Made by a program: the position numbers and the translations under genes
Part shown: positions 1-8,245 of the stretch, piece after piece
How the letters are laid out: every line of letters begins with the position of its first letter
Position numbering within the stretch: the stretch's first letter is position 1
Assembly (NCBI RefSeq): GCF_039525035.1
Contig: NZ_BAAAHE010000007.1
Location: 1-64,000, forward strand
Length of the DNA stretch: 64,000 nt
Reading direction: 5' to 3'
DNA from: Sporichthya brevicatena
GTDB lineage: Bacteria > Actinomycetota > Actinomycetes > Sporichthyales > Sporichthyaceae
The notes under the pieces: model-generated
The model's database searches: none
What the model was told of the DNA's origin: nothing
What the model saw: only the letters and a program-made list of their open reading frames with translations

Positions 1-2
1 CC

Positions 3-89
3 GGTCGCTCCGACCAGTTCAGCGAGGACGAGATCTTCGCCGCCTACGCCGGCACGAACACCACCACCACGACCGCCCGCACCGCCTGA
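3..89 (+). CDS. C-terminal end of an unidentified protein (partial)
   Basis: The reading frame enters from the left edge and ends at TGA 87-89, giving 28 residues (GRSDQFSEDEIFAAYAGTN followed by a Thr/Ala-rich tail). Codon use is typical of the window, with G or C in almost every third position. The acidic segment and the low-complexity TTTTT run are not enough to name a family. The stop is followed within six bases by a palindromic repeat that probably terminates its transcript. Confidence 0.5.
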   Translation, partial: GRSDQFSEDEIFAAYAGTNTTTTTARTA

Positions 90-94
90 CCCCC

Positions 95-142
95 GTAACG
101 TCAGCGGGATCGGGCGCTATTGCGCACGGTCCCGCTGACGCA
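95..142. repeat. Intergenic palindrome, copy 1 (likely bidirectional terminator)
   Basis: Arms GTAACGTCAGCGGGATCG (95-112) and CGGTCCCGCTGACG flank a short loop. The left arm is the exact reverse complement of bases 56361-56378, in a second copy that also begins just after a stop codon and a run of C. The repeat sits between the partial gene and the acyl-CoA synthetase. Stem-loop terminator is the simplest role; a mobile REP-like family is possible. Confidence 0.65.
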
Positions 143-170
143 AGGGGGGTTTGGTTGGCAGAGTGGGGAG

Positions 171-1877
171 ATGTTCCCGACGAGCCCAGATCAACGACGT
201 TCGGCGCTCGCGGCCCGCTTCCCGGTCTGGGAACCGCGGACCCTGGACGCCTTCCTCGACTCCTGCGCCGCCGAGTTCGGTGACCGCCCCCTCGTCCTCA
301 CCGACGACCGGACGCTGAGCTACACCGGCGCGGCGGCCGAGTCCCGCCGCCTCGCCGACGGGCTCGCCGCGCTGGGTGTCCGCCCCGGCGACCGGGTCGG
401 GATGCTGATGGCGAACCACCTCGAGTTCGTCCCGTGCAAGTTCGCGATCGCGCGGGCCGGCGCCGTGGCGATCCCGTTCAACTTCCTCTACCGCGTCGAC
501 GAGCTCGCGTACGTGCTGCGGCAGTCGCGGTGCAACGTGCTCGTGACGATGACGGGCTTCGGCGACCTCGACTACCTCGCGATGCTCGACCAGATCGCGC
601 CCGGTTGGGAAGACGGTCCCACCGAGGCGCTGCCGGACCTGCGCGCCGTCGTCGTCCTGTCGACCGACGGACGCGAGCGGGCCGGGGTCCACACCGTCGG
701 CAGTCTCGGCGAACTGGGGGACGCGCACCCTGGCGCGGCGACGCACGAGGTCGACCCCTCCGACGTCGGCGACATCCTCTACACATCTGGGACGACCGGC
801 TCGCCCAAGGGTGTGATGGTCAGTCACGACGCCGTCCAGCGAACGGGTTACGCCTCGGCGCTCACCCGCGCTTTCGAGGACGGCCGCCGCGTGCTGTTCT
901 CGCTGCCGTGCTACCACATGTTCGGCTACGTCGAAGGTCTGATCGCCTCGATGATGGTCGGTGGCGCGATCGTGCCCCGTCTGACGTTCACGCCCGCCGA
1001 CTACTTCGCCGGCATCGAGCGGCACCGCGCGACCGACATCCTCTGCGTCCCCACGATGACCGTCGCGCTGGTCGAGCACGAGGACCGGAGGACCCGCGAC
1101 CTGTCCTCCGTGTTCGCGATCCTCTCCGGTGCGGCCCCGGCCCCGGTGTGGCTGTGGGAGAAGGTCCGCAGCGAGCTCGGCATCTCCGAGATCGTCACCG
1201 GCTACGGCATGACCGAGACCGGCGGCGCCATGACGCTGTCCGTGCCGGAGGATCCGCTCGAGCAGCACTCGACCACCGTCGGCCGCCCGAAGCTCGCCGG
1301 CGTCGCGGGACTGGACCCGTCCGACCCCGTCGGCGGGGCGCTGTGCGAGTACCGCACCGTCGACCCGCTCACCGGGGAGCCGCTCCCCGCCGGGGCCGAG
1401 GGTGAACTCGTCTCCCGCGGCCCGACGCACATGCACGGGTTCTGGGACAAACCCGAGGAGACCGCGCTCGCCATCCGGGACGGCTGGGTCCATTCGGGCG
1501 ACCTCGGCCTCGTCCGCGAGGACGGCTACCTGCAGCTGACGGGCCGCAGCAAGGAGCTCTACAAGAGCGGTGGCGAACTCGTGATGCCCAAGGAGATCGA
1601 GGAGCTCGTGTCCGCCATGCCGGGGGTCAGTCAGGCCTACGCCGTCGGCGTCCCCGACGAGCGCTGGGGCGAGGTCGGGTGCCTGTGGATCGTTCCCGAG
1701 CCCGGCGCGACCGTGGACCCCGACGCCGTCCTCGCCCTGTGCCGGGACAAGCTCGCCCGGTTCAAGGTCCCCAAGCACGTCCTGCTTCTCGACGGTGCGG
1801 AGCTCCCCACCACCCCGACCGGCAAGGTGCAGAAGTTCGCGCTGGTCCGGCGGGCGGGCGAGGTCCTCGGCGGCTGA
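171..1877 (+). CDS. AMP-dependent acyl-CoA synthetase / ligase (ANL superfamily)
   Basis: Activates a carboxylic acid with ATP to an acyl-adenylate and transfers it to CoA. The 568-residue protein has the ANL core motifs in order: P-loop YTSGTTGSPKG near residue 203, YGMTETGG near 343, HSGDLG near 442 and GRSKELYKSGGE with the downstream PKEIEEL near 460. The C-terminal TPTGKVQK carries the catalytic lysine. ATG 171 is chosen because GTGGGGAG lies directly before it; the frame is open 17 codons further up but crosses the palindrome. The substrate cannot be read from sequence; medium- or long-chain fatty acid or aromatic acid are all possible. It stands alone after a terminator-like repeat and is followed by a methyltransferase on the same strand. 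Confidence 0.9.
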   Translation: MFPTSPDQRRSALAARFPVWEPRTLDAFLDSCAAEFGDRPLVLTDDRTLSYTGAAAESRRLADGLAALGVRPGDRVGMLMANHLEFVPCKFAIARAGAVAIPFNFLYRVDELAYVLRQSRCNVLVTMTGFGDLDYLAMLDQIAPGWEDGPTEALPDLRAVVVLSTDGRERAGVHTVGSLGELGDAHPGAATHEVDPSDVGDILYTSGTTGSPKGVMVSHDAVQRTGYASALTRAFEDGRRVLFSLPCYHMFGYVEGLIASMMVGGAIVPRLTFTPADYFAGIERHRATDILCVPTMTVALVEHEDRRTRDLSSVFAILSGAAPAPVWLWEKVRSELGISEIVTGYGMTETGGAMTLSVPEDPLEQHSTTVGRPKLAGVAGLDPSDPVGGALCEYRTVDPLTGEPLPAGAEGELVSRGPTHMHGFWDKPEETALAIRDGWVHSGDLGLVREDGYLQLTGRSKELYKSGGELVMPKEIEELVSAMPGVSQAYAVGVPDERWGEVGCLWIVPEPGATVDPDAVLALCRDKLARFKVPKHVLLLDGAELPTTPTGKVQKFALVRRAGEVLGG

Positions 1878-1996
1878 CCCATCCGGGCTGACGCGGCGTC
1901 ACGGACTCGTAAGGGTTCCCGGGCACCTCGCGGCTCGATACTGGCCGCGGAACCGCCGGCGCCCGGTGGTGCGCCGGCCCGCTGTGGAGGTGAGCC

Positions 1997-2802
1997 GTGA
2001 ACAGTCCGTCGCTGGAGCAGGTCAAGGCCATGGCGAAGGAAGCCTGGGCCGCCGGGAACTACGCCGAACTCTCCCGGCACATCGAGCACGTCGGGGTGCG
2101 GGTGGTGGAGGCCGCGCAGGTGTCGCCGGGGCGGCGGTCCTCGACGTCGCCTGCGGCGCGGGGAACGCGGCGCTTCCCGCCGCCCGCGCCGGCGCGACGG
2201 TCACGGGCCTCGACCTCGTCCCCGCCCTGCTCGACGCGGGCCGCAAGAAGGCCGCCGACGCCGGGGTCGAGATCACCTGGGTCGAGGGTGACGCCGAGGC
2301 CTTGCCGTTCGACGACGACTCGTTCGACGTCGTGTTCTCGACCTTCGGTCACATGTTCGCGCCCCGCCACGACGTCGTGGCCGCCGAGATGGCGCGCGTG
2401 ACCCGCCCCGGCGGACTGATCGCGATCTGCTGCTGGACGCCGGAGGGCACGGTCGGCGAGGTCTTCGCGACCTCGGCCTCGTTCCTGCCTCCGCCCCCGC
2501 CCTTCGCCTCCCCGCCCGTGCTGTGGGGCACCCGCGACCACGTCCGCGCGATGTTCCCCAGCGCCACCGACGTCGAGTTCACCGAGCTCACCGCCACCGT
2601 CGAGTGGGGCTCGCCCGAGGACTTCGCCGACTACTTTCTGACGAACTTCCCGATGATGGTCGTGGCCGCCCGCATGCTCGGCGACCGCTTCGCCGACCTC
2701 CGCGCCGCCGTCCTCGACGTCTGGCGCCGCCGCAACGAGGCCCACGACGGCACTCTCGTCCTGCCCCAGGAGTACCTGCAGTCGCTGGTTCGCCTCGGTT
2801 GA
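1997..2802 (+). pseudogene. Class I SAM-dependent methyltransferase, interrupted by a -1 frameshift
   Basis: A GTG at 1997 follows a good ribosome site (GGAGGTGAG) and begins MNSPSLEQVKAMAKEAWAAG, the usual N-terminus of this UbiE-like family. The frame leads to VEAAQVSPG and then loses homology at GGGG 2128-2131. The expected continuation, AAVLDVACGAGNAALPAA (SAM motif I), runs in the -1 frame to TGA 2802 with GLDLV, the acidic loop WVEGDAEALPF and RPGGLIAICCW. One missing G in the run explains everything. This is either a recent mutation, a sequencing error or, less likely, programmed slippage, since no slippery heptamer is visible. Codon use stays normal on both sides, so any inactivation is recent. 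The leader contains a dyad, CCGGCGC/GCGCCGG (1956-1977), before the ribosome site. Confidence 0.75.
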
Positions 2803-2817
2803 GGCAGAGTCGGGGGC

Positions 2818-3279
2818 ATGGCACGGACGATCGCGACGAACACGAAGCTCGACCGGGACCAGCTGCTGGAGTTCGTACGGCCCCGGCACCGGATGATCCT
2901 GCTGACCACGCGCCAGGACGGGACGACTCAGGCGTCGCCGGTGACCGGGGGCGTCGACACCGGCGGCCGGATCGTGATCGCGACGTACCCGGAGCGGGCG
3001 AAGACGCGCAATGCGCGGGAGCGGCCGCAGGTGAGCGTCGTGGTGCTCTCGGACGAGTGGAACGGGGCCTGGGTGCAGGTCGACGGGACCGCCGAGGTCA
3101 TCGACGTGACCGAGGACGTCGAGCCGTTCGTCGAGTACTTCCGCTGCATCTCCGGCGAGCACCCGGACTGGGACGAGTACCGGCAGGCGATGGTCGCGCA
3201 GAACAAATCCCTGCTCCGGATCACGCCCACGCGCTGGGGACCGGCCGCGACCGGGGGTTTCCCGCCCCGTCTGGCGTGA
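2818..3279 (+). CDS. PPOX-class split-barrel flavin/F420-dependent oxidoreductase
   Basis: A 153-residue protein of the pyridoxamine-5'-phosphate-oxidase-like fold. It starts at ATG 2818, 15 bases after the methyltransferase stop. Recognisable pieces are RHRMILLTTRQDGTTQASPV near residue 25, the strand RIVIATYPERAKTRNARERP carrying the phosphate-contacting Lys/Arg, VSVVVLSDEWNGAWVQVDGTAEV, and a C-terminal ITPTRW. This arrangement matches the actinobacterial Rv1155-like group, which often binds coenzyme F420 and reduces unsaturated substrates. FMN use cannot be excluded. The close spacing suggests co-transcription with the methyltransferase upstream. Confidence 0.8.
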   Translation: MARTIATNTKLDRDQLLEFVRPRHRMILLTTRQDGTTQASPVTGGVDTGGRIVIATYPERAKTRNARERPQVSVVVLSDEWNGAWVQVDGTAEVIDVTEDVEPFVEYFRCISGEHPDWDEYRQAMVAQNKSLLRITPTRWGPAATGGFPPRLA

Positions 3280-3419
3280 CCGTCCGGCGCGAACAGTGAC
3301 CGTTCGGCGGTCCGTCGGAGCGTTGACTGCAATCTTGCTCACCCTTTCGTGTGAGAGCTCGTTCCGGTGGGTAGTCGCCTCCCAGCCGCCCGCGAGGGCG
3401 TTCGTGGGAGGAGGCCGTC

Positions 3420-3830
3420 GTGAGCGCAGGTGTGCTTGTGGCGTACGCCAGCGGGACCGGGTGCGACAGCGCCTGCGCGACCGACATCGCGAACCAGATC
3501 GCGGACGTCCCCGACCTGGAGGTTGACGTCAAGCCGCTCAGCCGGGTCACGTCCATCGCGTCGTACGCGGCCACCTACATCGGGTGGGCCCGCCCCTCCA
3601 GTGCCGGCCGCGCCGAGCTGGAGCGTTTCCTCAACGCCAACGCCGAGCAGCTCCGGACGCGCCCGGTGTGGATCGTGCACCACCACCCCGACTGCCCCGA
3701 CGGCTCGCCGGACCGACACCTCAAGATGACGCGCCTGGTCTTCACCCCCGCGCCGGACGCGAAGCCGGCGCCCGCGGAGGAGCCGAGCTGGGCGGCGGCT
3801 CCGTCAAAGCGGACCCCCGCCGGCGTCTGA
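3420..3830 (+). CDS. Flavodoxin-like protein
   Basis: The 136-residue product opens with VLVAYASGTGCDSACATDIA, which resembles the FMN phosphate loop of flavodoxin-like proteins (strand, then a Ser/Thr/Gly loop, then a helix). It continues with alternating beta-strand and helix segments (YIGWARPSSAGRAELERFL, RPVWIVHHHP). GTG 3420 is preceded by GGGAGGAGG at good spacing. A TTGACT hexamer (3323-3328) and the dyad CTCAC/GTGAG (3338-3355) precede it and may form its promoter region. The Pro/Ala-rich tail (after about residue 105) overlaps the 3' end of the convergent mannosyltransferase gene by 89 bases. Its redox partner is unknown. Confidence 0.65.
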   Translation: MSAGVLVAYASGTGCDSACATDIANQIADVPDLEVDVKPLSRVTSIASYAATYIGWARPSSAGRAELERFLNANAEQLRTRPVWIVHHHPDCPDGSPDRHLKMTRLVFTPAPDAKPAPAEEPSWAAAPSKRTPAGV

Positions 3831-5175
3831 CGGCCTCGCCGACCGCAACGACCGCGGCCGCCGTCAGGTAGCACCACTGCTGCATGGCGGTGTTGTCCAC
3901 GCCCAGGTTGCCCGCCTGGTAGACGGGATACGCCGCGGCCGCCACCGCGAGCCACGCCGGCCGGTTCGCCAGGGCGGCCAGCGCGACGATCAGCAACCCG
4001 TACCAGGGCTGGCTCGGCCCGACGAGAACGAACGCGACGCCAGCCAGCAGAAGGGCGTCCGCCGCCGACGGGACCTCCCGGGCCCGACGCCACACCCACA
4101 CCGCCACCGCGACGCCGAGCGCGACCGCGACGGCCGGCGCCGCCGCGTCCGGCGTCAGCAGTCGGACCGTCCCGAACCGTTGCGCGCCGGAGTACCCTTC
4201 CTCCTCCAGATAGCCCGGCAGGTACCCGAGCACGTCCGTGCCCACGGCCGCCACGTGCGGGACGTACCCGACGAGGAACACCCCCGCGGCCGCGGCGAGC
4301 ACCCGATGCCCCCGCCGCACCAGCAGCGCCGGCACCAGCAGCACCGGCACGAGTTTCACCGCGACCGCCGCCCCGAACAGGGCCCCGCCCGCGACCAGGC
4401 GCCGCCCGGCCAGCAGCCCGAGCGCGCCGACCAGCAGCAGGACCCCGAGCACGTCGATGTGGGCGTTGTTCGCGCACTCCAGCCACACGACCGGGCACCA
4501 CGCCCACCACACCGCCGCGCGCGGGTCGCGCCCCGCCCGCTGCCGAGCCCAGGCCAGCGCGGCGGTCACCGCCACGGCGAGTGCGCCGAGCGCGACCTGC
4601 AACGCCCGCACCCGGTGCTCCTCGGGTGATGCGACGTGCAGCAGCAGGAAACTGCCCTCGGCCACCGGCGGGTAGATCGTGCGGACGTGCGGCCGGTTGA
4701 TCCACGTGCAGTCGTGCGGGACGCCGCGGGTGGTGCACGCATCGGTCCGACCGGACGCGACGGCGGCGGCCGCCTGCTCGGGTGTTCGCGGATCGGGTGG
4801 GAACAACTCGTCGTCGCGGAGGTGGGCGAGCGCCGGGTCGAGCGGGGTGTACCGGTACGGGTCGATCCCGGCCGCCTGGACCTTGCCGTCCCACAGGTAG
4901 CGCCAGAAGTCGTCGGTCGTCGTCGGTGAGTACCCGACCGCGACGACCTGCAGCAGCGCCCCGCCGGCCAGGGCCGCGCTCAGCGACGCGCGCAGCGGCA
5001 GCCCCCGCACCGCCCAGGCCCCGGCGACGAACAGGACGGCGGCCGAGGCGTACCAGGTGAGCATCCGCTCGACCGAGTCCGCGTTCGGGGCACCGACGCG
5101 TAGCGCGCCGACCTCCGCGACCACCGAGCCCACGAACGCGAGAACGGCCACGGCGGCGCGCTGACGAACCGTCAC
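3742..5175 (-). CDS. GT87-type polyprenol-phosphate-mannose-dependent mannosyltransferase (multipass membrane protein)
   Basis: The 477-residue integral membrane protein has about a dozen hydrophobic segments. An early extracytoplasmic loop carries TTTDDFWRYLWDGKVQAAGIDPY, typical of GT-C glycosyltransferases, whose acidic pair is catalytic. Further on are NNAHIDVLGVLLLVGALGL, VAVKLVPVLLVPALL and GPSQPWYGL, as in the DUF2029/GT87 family that adds mannose to lipoglycans. GTG 5175 overlaps the upstream stop (GTGA), so it is the last gene of the six-gene operon that begins with the GT2 gene. The natural acceptor is not deducible. Its C-terminus overlaps the convergent flavodoxin-like gene. Confidence 0.8.
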   Translation of the reverse strand: MTVRQRAAVAVLAFVGSVVAEVGALRVGAPNADSVERMLTWYASAAVLFVAGAWAVRGLPLRASLSAALAGGALLQVVAVGYSPTTTDDFWRYLWDGKVQAAGIDPYRYTPLDPALAHLRDDELFPPDPRTPEQAAAAVASGRTDACTTRGVPHDCTWINRPHVRTIYPPVAEGSFLLLHVASPEEHRVRALQVALGALAVAVTAALAWARQRAGRDPRAAVWWAWCPVVWLECANNAHIDVLGVLLLVGALGLLAGRRLVAGGALFGAAVAVKLVPVLLVPALLVRRGHRVLAAAAGVFLVGYVPHVAAVGTDVLGYLPGYLEEEGYSGAQRFGTVRLLTPDAAAPAVAVALGVAVAVWVWRRAREVPSAADALLLAGVAFVLVGPSQPWYGLLIVALAALANRPAWLAVAAAAYPVYQAGNLGVDNTAMQQWCYLTAAAVVAVGEAVRRRRGSALTEPPPSSAPPRAPASRPARG

Positions 5176-5627
5176 GTCGAGGCGGCCCGTCGAACGAACG
5201 CCACCCGCACGGCGTACCAGAGCGCCGAGATCGCGGCGAGGATCGCGGTGACCAGCAGCCACCGGCCGACGAACTCGTCGATCGGGCGGCCGGTCTTGTA
5301 CTCGTAGCTCTCGGCCTGACGGAGAATCAGCGGTGAGAACATCAGCAGCAGGATGCCGGAGACCGCGAGCGGGATGCGGACGAAGTTGAGCCACGCGACG
5401 CGTCCGGGCCGCCGGCGCCACAACGTCACGAGGGCGACGTCGAGCAGCACGTACACCGGCAGCAGCAGGCCGTCGTGGAGGACCGCGCCGGCGGCGAACC
5501 ACCCCGCGACGTCGAGCGTCCGTTCGTTCAGCAACTCGCGCAGCGCGAGCGCCGCCGGGACGAACGACAGCATGAGCACCAGCGCGTGGGCGGGGTGCTC
5601 GCCGTAGAACCTGCGCACGGCGGTCAC
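5172..5627 (-). CDS. Small multipass membrane protein of the molybdoenzyme operon
   Basis: The 151-residue protein has four predicted membrane spans (ALVLMLSFVPAALAL, WFAAGAVLHDGLLLPVYVLLDVAL, FVRIPLAVSGILLLMFSPLIL, WLLVTAILAAISALWYAVRV). A polar loop, RQAESYEYKTGRPIDEFVGR, lies between spans three and four. GTG 5627 overlaps the stop of the molybdopterin oxidoreductase gene, and its own stop overlaps the mannosyltransferase start, so translation is probably coupled on both sides. I do not recognise a named family. Position suggests a partner or quinol-side anchor of the molybdoenzyme, or an envelope helper of the glycosyltransferase; neither is proven. Confidence 0.75.
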   Translation of the reverse strand: MTAVRRFYGEHPAHALVLMLSFVPAALALRELLNERTLDVAGWFAAGAVLHDGLLLPVYVLLDVALVTLWRRRPGRVAWLNFVRIPLAVSGILLLMFSPLILRQAESYEYKTGRPIDEFVGRWLLVTAILAAISALWYAVRVAFVRRAAST

Positions 5628-6940
5628 GTCTCGAAGGTCAGGCGCTTGACCCACTTGGTGTTCCGCACGCCCGGGTTGTTGGGGACGATGATCCGCGCCG
5701 GGAAGCCGTGGTCCAGCGACAGGTCGGCGTCGTTCACCTGCAGCGCGAGCAGGCTGTCGCCGGCCGCGATCTGGTTGCCGGCCAGGCGTCCACGGCCGAA
5801 GGCTCCGCCGTCCTGCAGCGACTCGACGTGGACCGAGGCGGGGTCGGCCACTCCCGAGAGCGTGGCCAGGTCCCGGAGTCGGACCCCGCGCCAGCGCTGG
5901 TTGCCGCTGGACCAGCCTTCGACGCAGGCGATCGCGAGGGTCGCCTCGTGCTGCTCCATGGCGGCCAGGTCCGCGCGGCTGAGCACGATCGGGCTCGGGC
6001 CGCCGGCGATCTCCAGCCGCCACAGCCCGCCGACCAGGGCCGGCGTGATGCGGGCCTCGCCCGCGGTGGTGTTCACTCCGAAGTCGTTGGGTCCACCGCC
6101 GGGGTCGTAGCCGCCGCGGGGGGACAGGAGCCCGAGTCGGCTCACCGGACCGCCCACGGTCTGCGGTGCGACCATGACGAACGCTGTGAGGGAGCCGGCC
6201 CCGACGAGGCCGAGTGCTCCCCGGCGGGAGATGGTGGGCGCGGCCGGGCGGGCGCTGACCAGACCGTTCGGGGTGTACGGCTCGGGCGTCGTCCCCGCCA
6301 GCGGCGTCCGTAGTTCGTCGCGCACCCGGCGCTCGCGCAGCGCCGCGCGCATCGTCGGGATCTTCAGCGCGACGTGGGCGGCGGCGGAGACGACGAAGAC
6401 CCAGGCGGCGTAGAAGTGCAGGACGTAGAAGGACCCGGGGAAGCGGTACCAGTACTGGATGTTCAGCAGCCCCGTCGCGAAGGTGAGCATCGCGCCACCG
6501 ACGAGCAGGAACAACGACAGGCGCTCCAGCGCCTGCGCCGGTGACGCGACGGGCGGCCAGACGAACAGCTTCGGGATCACCGACCACAACTTGGCCAGGA
6601 TCACCGGCACCAGCACGACACCGAGCGTGACGTGCAGGCCCTGGGTCACGCGATAGCCCCACGCGGGCGAGGCCGGCCAGTGGAAGGGCACGAACGTCAG
6701 GACGCCGGAGGCGTGCCGTCCGTCGTTTCCGGGCAGCCAGGGGTTGTAGGCGAGGTAGGAGAGCAGCCCGGTCGCGAACATCACCGGGAGACCGACCAGC
6801 AGCACGGCGCCGAGGACCGAGGTCAGCCAGGGACCGCGGATCGGGCTGCGCCAGAACCCCGCCCGGAACGGGCCCGGCGGTGGACGGTCGGCGACCCAGG
6901 TGTTCGCAGCGGCCACGCGCGAACGCAGCGAGGTCACCAT
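5624..6940 (-). CDS. Membrane-anchored molybdopterin-dependent oxidoreductase (sulfite-oxidase family with cytochrome b-like N-terminus)
   Basis: The 438-residue protein is a two-part fusion. Residues about 40-200 form a cytochrome b561-like membrane region with four spans and histidines in FVPFHWPASPAWGYRVTQGLHV and FYVLHFYAAWVFVVSAAAHVAL. Residues about 290-438 form the SUOX-type Mo-cofactor domain with the cysteine ligand in LAIACVEGWSSGNQRWRG, followed by LDHGFPARIIVPNNPG and the final KWVKRL. A twin-Arg-like SRRGALGLVGAGSL segment joins the halves, so the domain probably faces outside. ATG 6940 and GTG 6937 are both possible starts; the GTG would give the GTGA overlap used throughout this operon. 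Electrons likely pass between the Mo centre and a heme or quinone. The substrate is unknown. Confidence 0.85.
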   Translation of the reverse strand: MVTSLRSRVAAANTWVADRPPPGPFRAGFWRSPIRGPWLTSVLGAVLLVGLPVMFATGLLSYLAYNPWLPGNDGRHASGVLTFVPFHWPASPAWGYRVTQGLHVTLGVVLVPVILAKLWSVIPKLFVWPPVASPAQALERLSLFLLVGGAMLTFATGLLNIQYWYRFPGSFYVLHFYAAWVFVVSAAAHVALKIPTMRAALRERRVRDELRTPLAGTTPEPYTPNGLVSARPAAPTISRRGALGLVGAGSLTAFVMVAPQTVGGPVSRLGLLSPRGGYDPGGGPNDFGVNTTAGEARITPALVGGLWRLEIAGGPSPIVLSRADLAAMEQHEATLAIACVEGWSSGNQRWRGVRLRDLATLSGVADPASVHVESLQDGGAFGRGRLAGNQIAAGDSLLALQVNDADLSLDHGFPARIIVPNNPGVRNTKWVKRLTFET

Positions 6941-7611
6941 CGCCGCAGCCCGACGAAGTGCCGGTGGTCGGAGGACCAGGTCTCGGTGAGGGTGAAGCCG
7001 AGGGGCTCGGCCAGGGCGGTCAGGGGGACCGCTCCGATCCGGATCCAGGGGAACGAACCGACCGCCTCGCCGTCGGGCCCGCGCACGATCGCGGTGAAGT
7101 GGACGTAGGCGGAACCGGACTCGACCTCGACGAGGACATGTCCGCCCGGAGCGAGCAGATCGCGGACGCGCGACAGCAGTCGGGGGGCATTGCCGCCGAT
7201 GCCGATGTTGCCGTCGACGAGCAACGCTGACGTCCAGCGGCCCTCACCAGGGAGTTCGTCGAACACGGAGCGACGTAGCGCGGACGCACCGTTGCGGCGG
7301 GCGATGCCGACCGCGGCCTCGGACACGTCGACCCCGAGCGCCGGCACGCCGCGGACGAGCAGTGCGCGGACCAACCGGCCGGGACCGCAGCCGATGTCGA
7401 GGGTGGGACCCGTGCAACGGGCCAGCACGGTCTCGTCGTCGGCGTCGGAGGACCGCAGCCACCGGCCGACGTCGAAGGACAGCGTCGCACCGGTCTCGTC
7501 GCTGATCCGCAGCGGCAGTCCGCGGCTCAGGGCGTCGTGGTAACGCGTGAGCACGGCAGGGCCCCAGGTCCGATCGTCCGCGACCGGCAGCGCCTCAACC
7601 GACACGGGCAC
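6934..7611 (-). CDS. Class I SAM-dependent methyltransferase
   Basis: A 225-residue methyltransferase with motif I LDIGCGPGRLVRAL near residue 72, the acidic strand end ALGVDVSEAAVGIARRNGA, and post-I LLVDGNIGIGGNAPRLLSRVRDLLAPGGHVLVEVE. It starts at GTG 7611, inside the last codons of the DUF2064 gene (17-base overlap), and ends inside the start of the molybdoenzyme gene. Such a methyltransferase between a DUF2064/GT2 pair and a molybdopterin oxidoreductase is, from memory, a recurrent arrangement in actinobacteria. The acceptor may be a glycolipid or a sugar made by the neighbouring transferases, but this is inference. Confidence 0.82.
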   Translation of the reverse strand: MPVSVEALPVADDRTWGPAVLTRYHDALSRGLPLRISDETGATLSFDVGRWLRSSDADDETVLARCTGPTLDIGCGPGRLVRALLVRGVPALGVDVSEAAVGIARRNGASALRRSVFDELPGEGRWTSALLVDGNIGIGGNAPRLLSRVRDLLAPGGHVLVEVESGSAYVHFTAIVRGPDGEAVGSFPWIRIGAVPLTALAEPLGFTLTETWSSDHRHFVGLRRW

Positions 7612-8245
7612 CTGCCGGCACGGTCAGGGCGGCGGACAGCGCGTCGTACGCGGTCGCGAACCGGCGACCGGCGCCCGTGGCCGCGCACTCCGCGGCGACC
7701 GCGCCGGCGTCGGCAGCGGTGTCCACGTCGCGAAGAACCGGCAGCAGGCCGACCCGCAGACCGGCCGACCGGAGCCGGGCCAGTTGCACCGCACCGGTGT
7801 CGTCCCGGGACATCGGGACGCCCAGCACGAGAGCGGGGTCGGGGCCGCGCAGGCCCAGGCCCCAGAAGCCGCCGTCGGCCGCCGGGCCGAACCAGGCGTC
7901 GTGGTTGGCGAAGTCCACCGTCAGGTGACGCATCGTCAGCTGCGGGGTGTCCATGCCGACGAGCAGTGTCGGCCCGGTCAGGTCGGCGAGGGCGTTCGCG
8001 ATCCGCTCGTCCAGACCCGCGCCGCGTTGCGGGCGGACCTCGATCCCGGCGGGCAGCCACGGACCCGGTTCGCCTTCGAGGGCGAGCACCCGCCGGGTCG
8101 CCGGCGCGGCGACGACCAGGTCGAGGGTGTCGCGGAGGGCAGCCTCGGCCAGCGCGGCGGCCTCGGCGGGGGTGAACGGGGGGCACAGTCGCGTCTTGAC
8201 CCGGCCCGGCACCGGCGACTTGGCCACCACGAGCAGGTTCGTCAC
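7595..8245 (-). CDS. TIGR04282/DUF2064-family glycosyltransferase-like protein
   Basis: The 216-residue protein begins MTNLLVVAKSPVPGRVKTRL, the signature of the DUF2064 nucleotidyl/glycosyltransferase-A fold, and has TLLVGMDTPQLT (the Asp motif) and WFGPAADGGFWGLGL. Members are named for arsenosugar biosynthesis, but most actinobacterial homologues have no known substrate. GTG 8245 overlaps the GT2 stop as GTGA, so the two are translationally coupled, and this pairing of GT2 with DUF2064 supports joint action in making an activated sugar or polyprenyl-linked sugar. The N-terminal KTRL lysine/arginine pair that contacts nucleotide phosphates is intact. Confidence 0.8.
   Translation of the reverse strand: MTNLLVVAKSPVPGRVKTRLCPPFTPAEAAALAEAALRDTLDLVVAAPATRRVLALEGEPGPWLPAGIEVRPQRGAGLDERIANALADLTGPTLLVGMDTPQLTMRHLTVDFANHDAWFGPAADGGFWGLGLRGPDPALVLGVPMSRDDTGAVQLARLRSAGLRVGLLPVLRDVDTAADAGAVAAECAATGAGRRFATAYDALSAALTVPAGARVG

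Noticed and set aside
117-1778. A long 553-residue open frame on the minus strand opposite the acyl-CoA synthetase
   Set aside because: It mirrors the codon pattern of the plus-strand gene, is Arg/Glu/Gly/Val-biased with no domain, and the plus-strand product has all ANL motifs.
2120-2140. Programmed -1 ribosomal frameshifting in the methyltransferase gene
   Set aside because: No X-XXY-YYZ slippery heptamer or downstream pseudoknot is visible; mutation or base error is simpler.
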